Shown one piece after another: positions 20,906 through 31,898 of a stretch of DNA of 64,000 nt. The notes under the pieces were generated by a model. That model had not been told where the DNA came from, searched no databases, and worked only from the letters and a program-made list of their open reading frames with translations. Both the position numbers and the translations under genes were made by a program. The stretch's first letter is position 1. Every line of letters starts with the position of its first letter. The DNA is from Dryocosmus kuriphilus. Its lineage: Eukaryota; Arthropoda; Insecta; Hymenoptera; Cynipidae. The DNA is taken from assembly GCA_038277395.1 (NCBI GenBank), contig CM076196.1, positions 132,305,410 to 132,369,409 on the forward strand, written 5' to 3'.

Positions 20906-21525
20906 AGGTTAAGGAGGTTGTACCGGTACGTAGCTAGTCAACAGTATCCCTATAGTATACCTCTCCTTGACCCCGGTAGTTTCAAGCGTAGACCTCGCAA
21001 CGCTGTGAACAACTGTTTATCATGCGGTCTGTTTGCCCGTTTGCGCTTACATGACTGCGTATGGCGCATGAAACGATTGTTTTGTTTGGAATGCCTGTTG
21101 GTATTTTCGCGAGCCAGTTGCAAAAATATGAGTGAGAAACAAAAAGGATTCTTTTGGAAAAGGAAGAGAGTGGCCGAAAAAGTGTTCAGGAAGAGAGTCA
21201 AGCAATCACAGATTGGGAAGAACATCCGAAAATTATTTGAGCAGAAACATGACTTATCTAACCAGCCTAACCTCAAAAACTCTCCGATGGTAATTGAAGG
21301 CCGTAGAATAGTTCACCCGGACACTCTTGGACATCAACTAATATGTAAAAAATGTGAAGCAATATTTTCTTTGCTTGATACTGTTCATGAGAAGAGGAGC
21401 GGTTTGGCTTCAACACTCTGTAAAATGTCGAAAGTGTCACACTACAAGCTCTGTGTTTACTGACAAACAACATCAAGTTCTAGGACAAATTAGACATTTT
21501 GATTCAAACACAAAATTCGTTTTAG

Positions 21526-21599
21526 GTATAGAGATTCAAAAGTACTATTGTGTTGCATGTGTCATGGAAAATATATTCAATTTATGTAAATATTAATAG
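21526..21599 (+). other. 74-bp intron in the Mutator-like gene
   Basis: Donor TTTTAG|GTATAG and acceptor TTAATAG|GT. Removing it joins GTT TTA G + GT ATG into VLGML and restores the frame, while reading through meets a stop at 21594-21596. Size is typical of insect short introns. Confidence 0.75.
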
Positions 21600-21786
21600 G
21601 TATGTTAAATGCAGGCGTGGGATGTTCGCATCTGAACTCAATCCTCACATCACTAAAAATTCCAGAAATGAATTCAAAAGTATTTAAAACTCATGAAGCT
21701 GAAGTAGGATCAGTAGTCGAGAAAATGGCTCGTGAAAGTTGCATGAATGCAGCTGCTGAAGAAAGGCAACTTACTATTGAAAATGT

Positions 21787-23404
21787 GTAAAAAATGAGAA
21801 TATTATTGTAAGTATCATATGCCCGAATCCTTTTCAAATCAGACAGGTCAAGCCATAGAATCGCGAAAAGTATGCGATTTTTTTTTCAGATTTGCTAAAT
21901 AAATTTTTCCAAAGATTTTATGAGTATTTATATTTTGAAGTGTGATTTGTAAAAAAGCGCGAATTTTTTTTTTTAGACATGTATAATTTTTGAAAGAATT
22001 GAGATTTTTCCCAGATTATGATGATTATTATTTTGTGTAGTTTTTTTGATAAATATTTACGTCTATAAAGAAGACGCATTTCCGTGTTTTTTCTCGAAAA
22101 CAATGAAAGATATGTAGAAAGAAATGTTAACCTCCAAGTTTATACACCTGGACTATTTGTACAAAAGTATCTCTTACTCTTTTGTGATATCTTGCATCGC
22201 TTACGAGAAAAATGCGAAAATTAAATTTTCAAGGCGAGACAAAGTATTCCCTGCTACAAAAATCGTTTAGAAACAATAAAAAAGGTGGAAATTTCCAGAA
22301 AATCTTATATTCGTGTTTTCTAAATTCCAAGAAATTCTAATAATTAAAAAAATGTCCGCGTACATAAAGAAGGCATCCTATCAGTTTTATACGGACTAAA
22401 TCATTTTTGAGGCTGGGAGTATTTTTTCCTTTGAAAATCGAATTTTCAAATTTTTCTCGTAAACAATGCAACATATCACAAAAGAGTAAAGGGTATTTTT
22501 GTAGAACTTTTCTTGTTGTACAAACTTATAGATTAAAATTTCTTTATATCTTTTATTGTTTTCGCGAAAAGTGAGGAAATTCGATTTTACGAATAAAAAT
22601 TCTGGTGTCCACATAAATGATTTTCCTAAGATTTCGAAAGAGGACGATACATTTCATCATGATCTGGAAAAAAATCTTAAAATACCGTAATTCTTTCAAA
22701 AATTACACGTGTTTAAAGAAAAAATTCACGTTTTATTGAAAAACATACTTCAAACTTTAAATTTAGTTGAGAAAATTAATTTCGGAAATCGACAAAGTAT
22801 ATGTCGACTAATTTCCTGTGAAAAATATCATCTTTTTTACCCAGCGATTCTATGACTTAAAGTGTACCTTTCTGTCTGATTTGAAATGGATTCTCTCATA
22901 TTGATTTTAATTAGACAAAGCTTACTTGACTGTACGAACATTGTAACTGTTATATCAACAAATATGCGCATGCTTATGTTATTATATGGCTTATATTTGT
23001 CGATGAATGAATTGTTAAACCAACGCTTTTACGAAAATTAATCAATTATATCATAGGTCTCGATAATTTCAAGATTTTACATTGTACTCATTTCTAGAGA
23101 AATGATTATTTTTACACATAGCAATTTATTATTTAAATCATCAAACAAATGATAGCGATTAGCGATCTTGTATATAAAAAAATGTTTCCAAAGGGCAATT
23201 GTATTTTAAATATTATTTTATATAAGTTGTCGCAGTATTTATACGTTTTATTTGATTATTACATATGCATTGATTCAATTATACATACTTATTCTATTTT
23301 TTAACAGGATGTGAGTACATTTAAGTCATTTTTTAAATTGTATAATTGTGTCTAAGATTTTTAATAAAAGAAGAATATACATATTTTATCTTGGTTTATT
23401 ACAG
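21787..23404 (+). other. 1618-bp intron carrying an inserted foldback element
   Basis: Donor AAAATGT|GTAAAA and acceptor TTTATTACAG|GCC. Splicing restores frame (…IEN-V-PLHLDV). The size is explained by the ~1.07 kb inserted element at 21825-22893. Confidence 0.7.
21825..22893. mobile_element. Foldback element with long TIRs inside the intron
   Basis: Ends GAATCCTTTTCAAATCAGACAG (left, 21825) and CTGTCTGATTTGAAATGGATTC (right, to 22893) are inverted. Inner blocks also invert, for example CATAGAATCGC/GCGATTCTATG, GAATTTTTTT-TAGACATGTATAATTTTTGAAAGAATT versus its inverse near 22690-22730, and TCTCGTAAACAATGCAACATATCACAAAAGAG versus 22178-22212. Arms are about 450 bp. No ORF. Confidence 0.8.
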
Positions 23405-25187
23405 GCCTTTGCACCTGGACGTGCCGTTTATTTTTCCTGATACTCCAGTCACAACTTTTCCTGTACTTTCCGTTAATAAAGAACATAGAGTTCGTATATG
23501 CGGATCATTTGATACAGGTTGGTTCACAAGAAGTGCAGGTCGATCGTACGACAATTTGTCTGGTACAGAATCTCTGCTGGGTTATTTTACAAGAAAAATT
23601 ATGCCGCATGTTGTCCTGAACCGAAAATGTAAGAAATGTGATCTAGGCCATCCGAAAGAAGACCACGACTGTCGCCAAAATTTAATGGTACTGCTAAAGC
23701 TATGGAACCATATGCTGCTGTACAGCTCACAAAAAATAACGATATATTATTAAAAAATAATATTGAAGTAGGCGTTCTCGTAGCAGACAATGACAGTTGC
23801 GCGATTTCCGCTGTACGGAATGCACAAAATTATGAATTAGTGAAACAAGCAGATAAAAATTATACTAGTAAGGCCTTGGTGAGTGCCTTGTGCAAAATTA
23901 AAAAAATATTGAAAGAATTAAATACCGATTCTATCAAGTACCTGCAGAAATGTTTCAATTATTGTATTTAAAAAAATATCGGTGATTGCAAAGGTATGGC
24001 TAAGGCGATAGAAAATGTTCCTTATCACAGTTTTAATATTCATGACAAATGCGGTTCGTGGTGTCTGTATCATAAAGATCCAAAAGAATATCGTCATAAA
24101 ACTATAGGTAAAGGCTTCGAGGATTTACAGCTATTCGATGCACTGAAAACTCGATTTAGTGACCTAGCAAATAACGCGACTAAATTTTCTGCAGGCGCTT
24201 CAAGCAACCCTAATGAGTTTTAATTTCACTCTCGTGAGTAAATCTCCTAAATCAAGGATCTATGGTATGTCGCCTTCTTGTCACATAAGATCAGCACTTG
24301 CATCTCTACATAAAAACGAAGGTCAAAGTTATCTGCCTGATTTGAATGTAAAATTATATTGTTCTCCTGGTAAAAATACGCGCAAATATGGAATGAAATA
24401 TGATCAGCAGAGAAAAAAAAAAAGGTACGATAAATCAAAAACTACAGAGTTCAAAAAGAGGCGTCTATTTTTGAAGAAAAGAAGATTAGATTTAAGGAAA
24501 AGAAAAGAACTTCTTGAGGGCACTACGTATGAAACCGACTGTCAACTGCTGCAAAATTTGGATGTACATTTGCCAATAGCGAGTTTTGACGATAATGAAA
24601 CACTAATAGTCTTCTTCGACCTGGAAACAGGCGGTTTCAGCATGTCTGCAGATGTTTTGCAAATAGCTGCAAAAGCTCAGAATTTTGAGTTTTGTGTATA
24701 TATTAAACCTACGCAAGCCATCTCCAAAGAAGCAAATGCTGTGACTGGACTGCATTATATTAATGGAGCATTGATGTTAAATGGTTGTGTTGTAATAACA
24801 CATACACTTTTTGAGGCAATGGTTGCTTTTTATGAATTTTTATTCAAATTTAATAAAACGTGTATTTTAACTGCATACAATTGCAAATTTGACTCCTCTC
24901 GACTGATTTTGGCAATTGATAATGTGTTCATGAGAAATCATTTTGAATCCATAATTGAAGGTTTCAGCGATACTTTAGCTATCATCAAAAAAATTAATAA
25001 AGTCAAAGGAAAATGTAAAAATAAGCTACAAAATCTCGCATTGAGTTTACAACTGAATACTCAAGATGCACACAATGTAAAACAAAGTTCAATAAAATTG
25101 TTACATTATTACAATATTATTAACATTTTAAGCGTTTGTAAAAGCTATATGTTTAAAAAACAAAGTTTAATAAAGTACGTTTTATAA

Positions 25188-25710
25188 TTTGTAAAAACAG
25201 AAAGTATTTGTACAATTCATTTTTATAATATTTTTATAACTATTGAAGTGTGATAATCATACTGCTAGAATTACACCATTTTGAATGACAGCGGTCAACT
25301 GAACCGAGTACCGTGGAATGTGGAGTAAGCGCCGATGGGAAGTTGCCAGACTTTCGCGTTCCTGTCAACAATCATACATTTTTGTTTAATATTTATAATT
25401 TTCCATTCTCATAAGCTTTGAAAGTATATTATGAAAATTGATTAAAAATAAGCACAATATTCTTTATCGCTCATTAAAGTTTCGCGAAGATCTTAATGTT
25501 AGTTATTTAGATATCGTAAGAAAAGTGTCTTTTTCCATAAGAATACGTGTTAAATAAAAACATTATTTTCTCGGCTCCTAGGCTTTAAATCCTCTCAAAA
25601 TTTTAACTGTAGCTTTATTATACAATTACTAAGTAGTGGTTAAAATTCCATCAAATTCTTAATGTAAATTCCCTGAACGGTATAACCTCCTTAAACATGG
25701 CACACTTAAG
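25188..25710. other. 3' flank of the Mutator-like gene
   Basis: AT-rich. AATAAA occurs at the end of the ORF (about 25170). No TIR matching the 5' side was found, so the ends of the autonomous element remain undefined. Confidence 0.4.
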
Positions 25711-26430
25711 TTAATGTATAAAATCATGCAAGGTAATGAGAAATTTTAAAAATCACACAAATACGTAGGTTAGACTTTAAATTCTTTTTGTATATTCTGA
25801 ACTGTACAATTGCTCTTCCCATTATTTTTTTAGCATGGACATGAACCCTTTTTCTGAGAATCACGCTATTAACGTAGCAAAATTTCTATACATTGAGGAT
25901 TTATTGTTTACGATTATCGGTTCACTTTACGACTTTTATTGGCAAACACATTATTTAATCATTTTAAAGCTATGTTACAGCATTTTAGGAATATATTGTA
26001 ATATTTTTAAAGAATTTCCTAAAACATAAGACTTACGTTGATCAATCTTGATTTTATCAACAAATTAAATGTTTATATATTCCATAAGTATGCATCAATC
26101 CTCTCCAGTTATTTCTTTGCTTTTTCGTAAACTAATTCCTTAGTGGATTTCTTTTTGATACTTGCTGACAGGAAGCTGATGTCATATTTTCAAAGAATTG
26201 GACAAAAACATAAGTCTAACGCGGGGTTGCGCTTAAAACTTATAACTAAATAAATTGTTTAAACACTCCATAGCTATGCATCTAACATCATCTCATTATT
26301 AATTCCTTAGTGTTTCTCCCTTTGACCTTTACTGATAGACGAGTTTCAACACTTATTTAATAAAATTATACTACAGTAGTTTATCTTGAAAAGTGTGCGA
26401 TACCAGGAGCAGGTTAAACATGACACTTAC
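25711..26430. repeat. Copy 2 of the ~720-bp repeat, complete
   Basis: Begins TTAATGTATAAAATCATGCA. The next unit starts with the same words at about 26434, giving a period near 720 bp. It contains GCATGGACATGAACCC, AGAATCACGCTATTAACGT and all blocks of copy 1. Confidence 0.85.
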
Positions 26431-26548
26431 TTTAATGTATAAAATCATGCAATGTAATGAGGAATGTTAAAAATCACAAAAATACGTAGGTTAGACTTTA
26501 AATTCTTTTTGTATATTCTGAACTGTACAATTGCTCTTCCACTTTACT

Positions 26549-28737
26549 ACATTCTCATCAGAGAAGGTATTAGATTTATGTAAAATTTGACTTTCGCGGA
26601 TTTCATGAAATCTCCACGTTTTGAGACCTCCTGAATCTGAAAAAAACGGTTTTTACGACGGTATCTATCTGTCTGTTGTCGTCGTCGTCGTCGTCGTCGT
26701 CGTTGTCATTGGCGCTGTTGTCGTTGTTGTCGTTGGAGTCTGTTCTCACGATAACTTTCGAAGGACTAATCGGATTGGATTGCGCTTTGGTACACTCCTT
26801 TAAGGGGTAAAAAGAAAGGACAAGTTCTTTAACCAGCGGTTTTTGACCAACGGTTATGGTTTTATCCATCAAAAAGGGTTTTCACAAAATCAAAAAATCC
26901 ATTTTCCGGCTAAACTATGAGAGATACAAAAAAAACGTAAGAAAGTAAAATTGTTCATCTCAAAAAAATCTACAAATTTTGTCTTAAACATTTTTTGATA
27001 AAATGCACGGTCTTTGTTTTAATCGATAACACGTTATTGAAAATAAAAAATTTCAAATTTCCCGCCAAACTATGCAAGATACGAAAAAATGATAATAAAC
27101 AAAGTTGTTCACATCAAAAAGATCCACAAATTTGCTCTCTGTCATTTTTTTGAGCAGGCGCGCAGTTGAGTTATTCGTGAAATATGTTATGAAATATAAA
27201 GAAAACCACTTTTCAGCAAAACTATGCAAAATATGAGAAAATATTAACAAGCAGAATTGTTCACCTTGGAAAGAGCTACCAAATTTATTTATGAGACTCA
27301 TCGTTTTACTTTGAATCGAAATCCTGTATTGTGAAAATTTGGAAAATCACAAAAAAAAACTTTACCAATCTACAATGTGTTTAAAAAAATCTGCCCGCTT
27401 CGCGGGCACATTCTCATCGCACGCTGCACGCGAAGTATAAGCGCGCCCAGAGCGCGCGTCTGTTGGTTGTACTCGCACTTCGCGCTCGATAGATTATTCA
27501 CCTCGCGCTGCGCGCTCGGTGTTTATGGATCGTACAAACCTTTAAATTAAAAACTACAAAAGAAACTATTTTACTTAAGGCTCTATCACCCTTAAAGAAT
27601 ATATTCTCATCATGACACTCGAGCTTCGCGCTCGATAATTACATTTTTTTAAAACACATTGTAGATTGGTAAAGTTTTTTTGTGATTTTCCAAATTTTCA
27701 CAATACAGGATTTCGATTCTTAAAAGTAAAACGATGAGTCTTATAAATAAATTTTGTAGCTCTTTCCAAGGTGAACAATTCTGTTTGTTAATATTTTCTC
27801 ATATCTTGCATAGTTTTGCTGAAAAGTGGTTTTCTTTATATTTCATAACATATTTCACGAATAACTCAAAAACTACGCGCCTGATCAAAAAAATGATAGA
27901 GAGCAAATTTGTAGATCTTTTTGAGGTAAACAACTTTGTTCAGTATCATTTTTTCGTATCTTGTGTAGTTAGTTGGCGGGAAATTTGAAATTTTTTATTT
28001 TCAATAACGTGTTATCGATTAAAACAAAAACCGTGCATTTTATCAAAAAATGGTTAAGACAAAATTTGTAGATTTTTTTGAGATGAACAATTTTACTTTC
28101 TTACTTTTTTTTTGTATCTCTCATAGTTTAGCCGGAAAATGGATTTTTTGATTTTGAGAAAACCCTTTTTGATGGATAAAACCATAAGCGTTGTCCAAAA
28201 ACCGCTAGTTAAAGAACTCGTCCTTTCTTTTTACCCCTTAAAGGAGTGTACCAAAGCGCAATCCAATCCGATTAGTCCTTCGAAAGTTATTGTGAGAATA
28301 GACTCCAACGACAACAACAACGCGAACGACAACGTCGACGACAATGACGACTACGACGACGACGACAACAGACAGACACCGTCGTAAAAACCGTTTTTTC
28401 GGATTCAGGAGGTCTCAAAACATGTCTCAAACAAAATTTCATGAAATCCGCGAAAGTCAAATTTTACATAAATCTAATACTTTCTCTGATGAGAACGTAA
28501 AAATGTAATTAGCGAGCGCGAAGCGCGAGTGTTATAATGAGAATGTATTCCTTAAGGGCGATAGAGCCTTAAGTAAAATAATTTCTTTTGTAATTTTTAA
28601 TTTAAAGGTTTATACGACCCATAAACACCGAGCGCGCAGCGCGAGGTGAATAATCTATCGAGCGCGAAGCGCGAGTGCCGTAAATAACGTATCGAGCACG
28701 AAGCGCGCCATGAAAATGTGCCCGCGAAGCGGGCATA
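26549..28737 (+). mobile_element. Helentron-like non-autonomous element, copy A, interrupted by copy B
   Basis: The 5' end ACATTCTCATCAGAG is at 26549. The 3' end is GATGAAAATGT-type subterminal inverted repeat, then hairpin GCCCGC-GAA-GCGGGC (28720-28734), then a T run. The body has a (GTC)n tract at about 26678-26735. Copy A is split after about 27386 by copy B in the opposite orientation and resumes near 28503 with AGCGAGCGCGAAGCGCGAG. The target is a T run in repeat copy 3. T-run insertion, short 5' end repeated inverted just inside a 3' hairpin, and lack of target duplication are features of Helentrons (Helitron2) and their HINE derivatives; this assignment is inference. Confidence 0.65.
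27390..28498 (-). mobile_element. Helentron-like non-autonomous element, copy B, nested
   Basis: On the minus strand its 5' end (ACGTTCTCATCAGAG) is at 28498 and its 3' hairpin (GCCCGCTTCGCGGGC on plus) at 27393-27407. The palindrome array occupies about 27390-27645 and the arm with (GAC)n tract about 28305-28372. It sits in the A/T tract TTTAAAAAAA|TGTAATT of copy A; the uninterrupted join is seen in copy C near 39825. ORF-like translations of this arm (DNDDNDN repeats) are microsatellite shadows. Confidence 0.7.
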
Positions 28738-28995
28738 TTTTTTTTGTCTTAGCACAGACATGAACCCTTTTCCCGAGAATCACGCTATTAACGTTGCCAA
28801 ATTTTTATAAATTGAGGATTTATTGTTTACGATTATCAGTTCACTTTTCGATTTTTCATTAACAAACACATTATTTAAACATTTCAAAACAATGTTATAG
28901 CGTTTTAGGAATATGTTGTGACATTTTTTAAAGAATTTCGTAAAACATAAGGCTTACATTGATCAGTCTTTGATTTTATCAACAAATGAGTAAAA

Positions 28996-29300
28996 CATTA
29001 CATTCTCATCAGAGAAGGTATTATTTTTTAGATATCATACTGCAACCTAAGAGAAGAACAGAGAGACTTCTTTTTTATTTTATGCTAAATCTTGAAAGCA
29101 TAATAGGTAGATCTTCAAATCATAAGAGAGAGATTGAGGTATTTAAAAAAGAACGAATGTGAAACCTATTAATAAAATGCACGTAGTTTTTTATCTCAAG
29201 CTTCGGAAATGCCGATACTACATTATTATTGTTATTAGTCAAATCGAAAAATCTCATCTTGAAGAAACACATTTACGAGACTCTTTACTGTAATATGGCA
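28996..29300. other. AT-rich spacer, nothing recognised
   Basis: No ORF, repeat partner or hairpin found. Confidence 0.4.
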
Positions 29301-29530
29301 CCCTCGAGAACTTTATCGCTACGGATGTTCGCATATTCTTTAATAATTTCTGAGAAAATTATTCTCTAATTTTATATTATTGTGACATGCAACATGTAAT
29401 CCCTGACCATTAGAAAGGATTCATTTCTTTAGATGCATTTTTTACCCATATGCTAGTTGAGTGGCTACAAATATTTTCTAATAAACTATATTACACAGTA
29501 GCTTTAGAGAGAGTAAAATCATTATTCTTA
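29301..29530. repeat. Dispersed repeat, inverse copy of 35470-35697
   Basis: CTCGAGAACTTTATCGCT, GGATGTTCGCATATTCTTTA, GACATGCAACATGTAATCCC and GAAAGGATTCATTTCTTT occur in the inverse order and strand in the core of the 34.4-37.7 kb foldback. Confidence 0.85.
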
Positions 29531-29639
29531 ATAAAATTCCTTATAATTTCTTACCTCAAACCTCGCAAATGTTAAGTTTCGTATTACATGTGATATGCAT
29601 GGAGATAAATAATAATGAAGAGCTCATGATAGAAGGTGA

Positions 29640-29672
29640 GAGATTGAGAGAGAGAGAGAGAGAGAGAGAAGG
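29640..29672. repeat. (GA)n microsatellite
   Basis: About 14 GA units around 29648-29671 flanked by GAGATTGAG and AAGGAGATGG. The following 29673-29820 has two loose copies of AGACAGATGGC-TTAC--ATATCATA-TTTAGT. 29820-30083 shows nothing. Confidence 0.7.
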
Positions 29673-30083
29673 AGATGGCTTTACAGACACCATATTTTAG
29701 TGCTTCTAAAAGGAGACAGATGGCGTTACTGATATCATACTTTAGTTTTTCATGAAGAAAACAGATGGCACTGCATGGTTTTAGCACGGACATCTGAAAC
29801 ATTCTGGAGAATACCTCTCTCTACTAAATAGCACAATATGATGCAGTTTATTGTAATAGTGCTCGCTCGTCCTATTTTATGTAATCACATTCGCTAGTTG
29901 TCCAATTAGACCCGAGACTGGACAACTTACGAAGGGTCAGTGTATGAATTTTGGGTTTAATAATAAATATGCATAATGATGTTTCAAATTGTAAAATACA
30001 AAAATTTATACTGAAGAATATGATTTTTTGCTTTTTAATAAAAAATAACGTTCAATTGTAATGTGAGGTTATATTTTTTATAG

Positions 30084-30211
30084 ATATTGATGCAGGGAAA
30101 AGATTTTTAAAAATAACAGCTGTACCAACTTGCAATTTACCAGCATCAGCGACTGATACTTCGAAGGAAAATTTGGAAGAACTAACTGCAATAAAATGTA
30201 GAGAAGAGTGA
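30084..30211 (+). pseudogene. Possible second exon of a THAP-type gene
   Basis: After an acceptor-like TTTTTTATAG, an open frame encodes IDAGKRFLKITAVPTCNLP and about 22 more residues to TGA 30209-30211. A basic stretch then AVPT-NLP is what commonly follows the THAP finger in insect THAP proteins. The finger fragment at 14431-14723 lies 15 kb upstream on the same strand and ends where this would continue. They may be two exons of one dispersed gene or independent remnants. Confidence 0.4.
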
Positions 30212-30430
30212 AAAAAATTCGTGAAAGTAATAAGGAAAGAAGAGCCGATCAAGATAATATTTCTACTAGACACTGAGTTTTATTTTTATATAGTATTAAC
30301 TACCAAATTTAAAAATCTGGCTTCTGTTTATATCTGTCAACAGTAAGGTGCCTCCTTATGGCCGCCATATTGTCTGGTCGCCATCTTGATTACGTCACGA
30401 TTTCTGTTCCCAATACTCGGGAAATTATCT

Positions 30431-31499
30431 TATAGTGAATTCGGTTATCTGCACTTTTTCTCATCTTGCACAGAGCAAGAGCACTGCACTGCTCCGCGCC
30501 ACAATGCCCGGCGTTACGCCCGCTCTACTCTGGAGCACTCTATGGCGTCACGAAATACACTCTGGAGCAAATTTTGGGGATTTGCACTGACCCAGAGCGG
30601 AGCACTAATGTACCCCTGCACTGCTCTGCACGGGCGTGGATCGCTCGTGGATCAAAACACTCCACCCCGGATCAATCTTGCAATCTGGCGGGAAATAAAT
30701 TGAATTCAAATGATAGTAGTAAATATTGCATTATTTTAATGCGCCTATGTATCAAGTATTGTGTAATTACGTATTAAAATTGCTTTATCCTCAACATTTA
30801 TGTTTGGCCATTTCAAGCTTAAATACAATTAGATAATTCTCAATATATCAGTGGTAATATTATAAGTTATTCAAATTCCTAATGTTAAGTTCCAATACTG
30901 TAAAATCTTCAAATTTTAGATTTACCAGTTGTAATAACAATACAAGTTTTTAAAATTAAATTTCCACCGTTTTAATTGTATAGTTTGACTACTGTATATG
31001 GTATATTTTTTTGAATAGTTAAAAGTAAAATCAATGAAACGATTGAATAATAATCATTAAGCAGTTAATGCTGAGAATACAAAAATTATGAAAATTAAAA
31101 CTTTTACATTTTTGTTCTTCTAGGAAGTTTACTTATTTAAATTTCATTAAAAAAAAGCCAACAAAGTTTCCTCGTTTGCATCGGCCATTGATTCAAATTT
31201 GAGCATGCGTGATCATCAGATTGAAAACTGCTCCGCCAAAAGTGCCGGTGCAAATTTATTTGCTCCTTCACAGAATAGAGCTGAGCACAGCACTTACCCA
31301 ATATACTTTTTACTCTGCTCTAGGGCAGATTATGTATCTCGAATACGCAGCGTGGACCACCCGAGAGCAGAGCAGGTATCACGAATACGCTTGTTACTGT
31401 ACCCTCGCGCAGAGTTGCCAAACCGAATATGTGAATCTGCCCAAATCTGTCTCGGAGCACTCTCGGAGCACCAGAGCAGATAACCAAATTCGCTATTAG
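30431..31499. mobile_element. Non-autonomous TIR element rich in GAGCAC/GCTCTG motifs
   Basis: TATAGTGAATTCGGTTATCTGC (30431) is inverted as GCAGATAACCAAATTCGCTATTA (to 31499). Both ends continue into CAGAGCA/GGAGCACTC-rich segments (30472-30660 and 31270-31475), the middle being AT-rich. ORFs here are short and without domains. Confidence 0.7.
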
Positions 31500-31894
31500 A
31501 AATCTGAAAAATTGAAGCTGTAGCGATGTTTTTCACGTTTTCGATACCGTATCCTATCTAGAAAATAGAGACACATGATAAACATTTATAATTTCGATAA
31601 ATAGGAATATAAGTGATAAATCGTTTTCCGAACGATAAGACCAATAATTTACTGTTTGAAGTACATATGTTAGCAGATCTTTTATAACAGCTGCTCGACA
31701 GAGGCGACCTTAGTCGACAGCTGGCTGACCGAGGTGCTTGCTGACTTCATTTTTCGACTGACGCAGTCCACGCACGTGCCATGCATCTATGCATTATGAC
31801 ATTATCGATAGTGCACACTGCATACATAGTGCGCGATTATGTATCGTAGCACGTCCCCTTTATGAGCTGAAAGGCCTTCTCATCGTGGCGCGCT
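31500..31894. other. Spacer, nothing recognised
   Basis: Contains CAGCTGCTCGACAGAGG / CGACAGCTGGCTGACCGAGG near-repeat at 31688-31738 and a GC-richer patch to 31890. No ORF. Confidence 0.4.
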
Positions 31895-31898
31895 TTAA

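Larger units (their letters stand above)
21128..25187 (+). pseudogene. Mutator-like transposase fused to a DEDDh exonuclease domain
   Basis: Start ATG 21128 (MSEKQKG). Exon 1 (to 21525) has a basic N-terminus, GRRIV, then C-x2-C...C-x2-C metal sites. Exon 2 is 21600-21786 (MLNAGVG...RQLTIENV). Exon 3 begins at 23405. The catalytic core shows FDTGW with RSYDNLSG (first Asp 23511), VLVADNDS (second Asp 23786), a CGSWC-x-YH knuckle (about 24051), and SSNPNEF (Glu 24215). A basic KKRR-rich stretch follows, then a C-terminal 3'-5' exonuclease fold: Exo I FFDLETGG (about 24613), Exo II TAYNCKFDS (about 24877) and Exo III AHNVKQSS (about 25068), where the usual final Asp is Ser. Lesions: frameshifts near 21416, 23681 and 24217 and TAA 23969-23971. 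I recall this transposase plus exonuclease order from PF20700-type Mutator proteins of animals; confirmation needs a profile search. Confidence 0.8.
26431..28995. repeat. Copy 3 of the ~720-bp repeat, interrupted
   Basis: The head (26431-26548, to TTGCTCTTCCA) and the continuation (about 28746-28995, from GCACAGACATGAACCC) are separated by the Helentron-like insertion. The uninterrupted order is visible in copy 2 (about 25810-25840). The tail after about 28995 is lost. Confidence 0.8.

Noticed and set aside
20425..26430. LTR retrotransposon interpretation of the direct repeats around the Mutator-like gene
   Set aside because: The enclosed gene is a DDE transposase, there is no RT or primer-binding site, and the repeat also occurs in tandem downstream.
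26603..26872. Asp/Asn-rich ORFs in the Helentron-like arms (also 28139-28387 and 63133-63468)
   Set aside because: They arise from (GAC/AAC)n microsatellites. The surrounding frame is not kept open between copies, so protein coding is unlikely, though the similar MMDKTI start makes it tempting.
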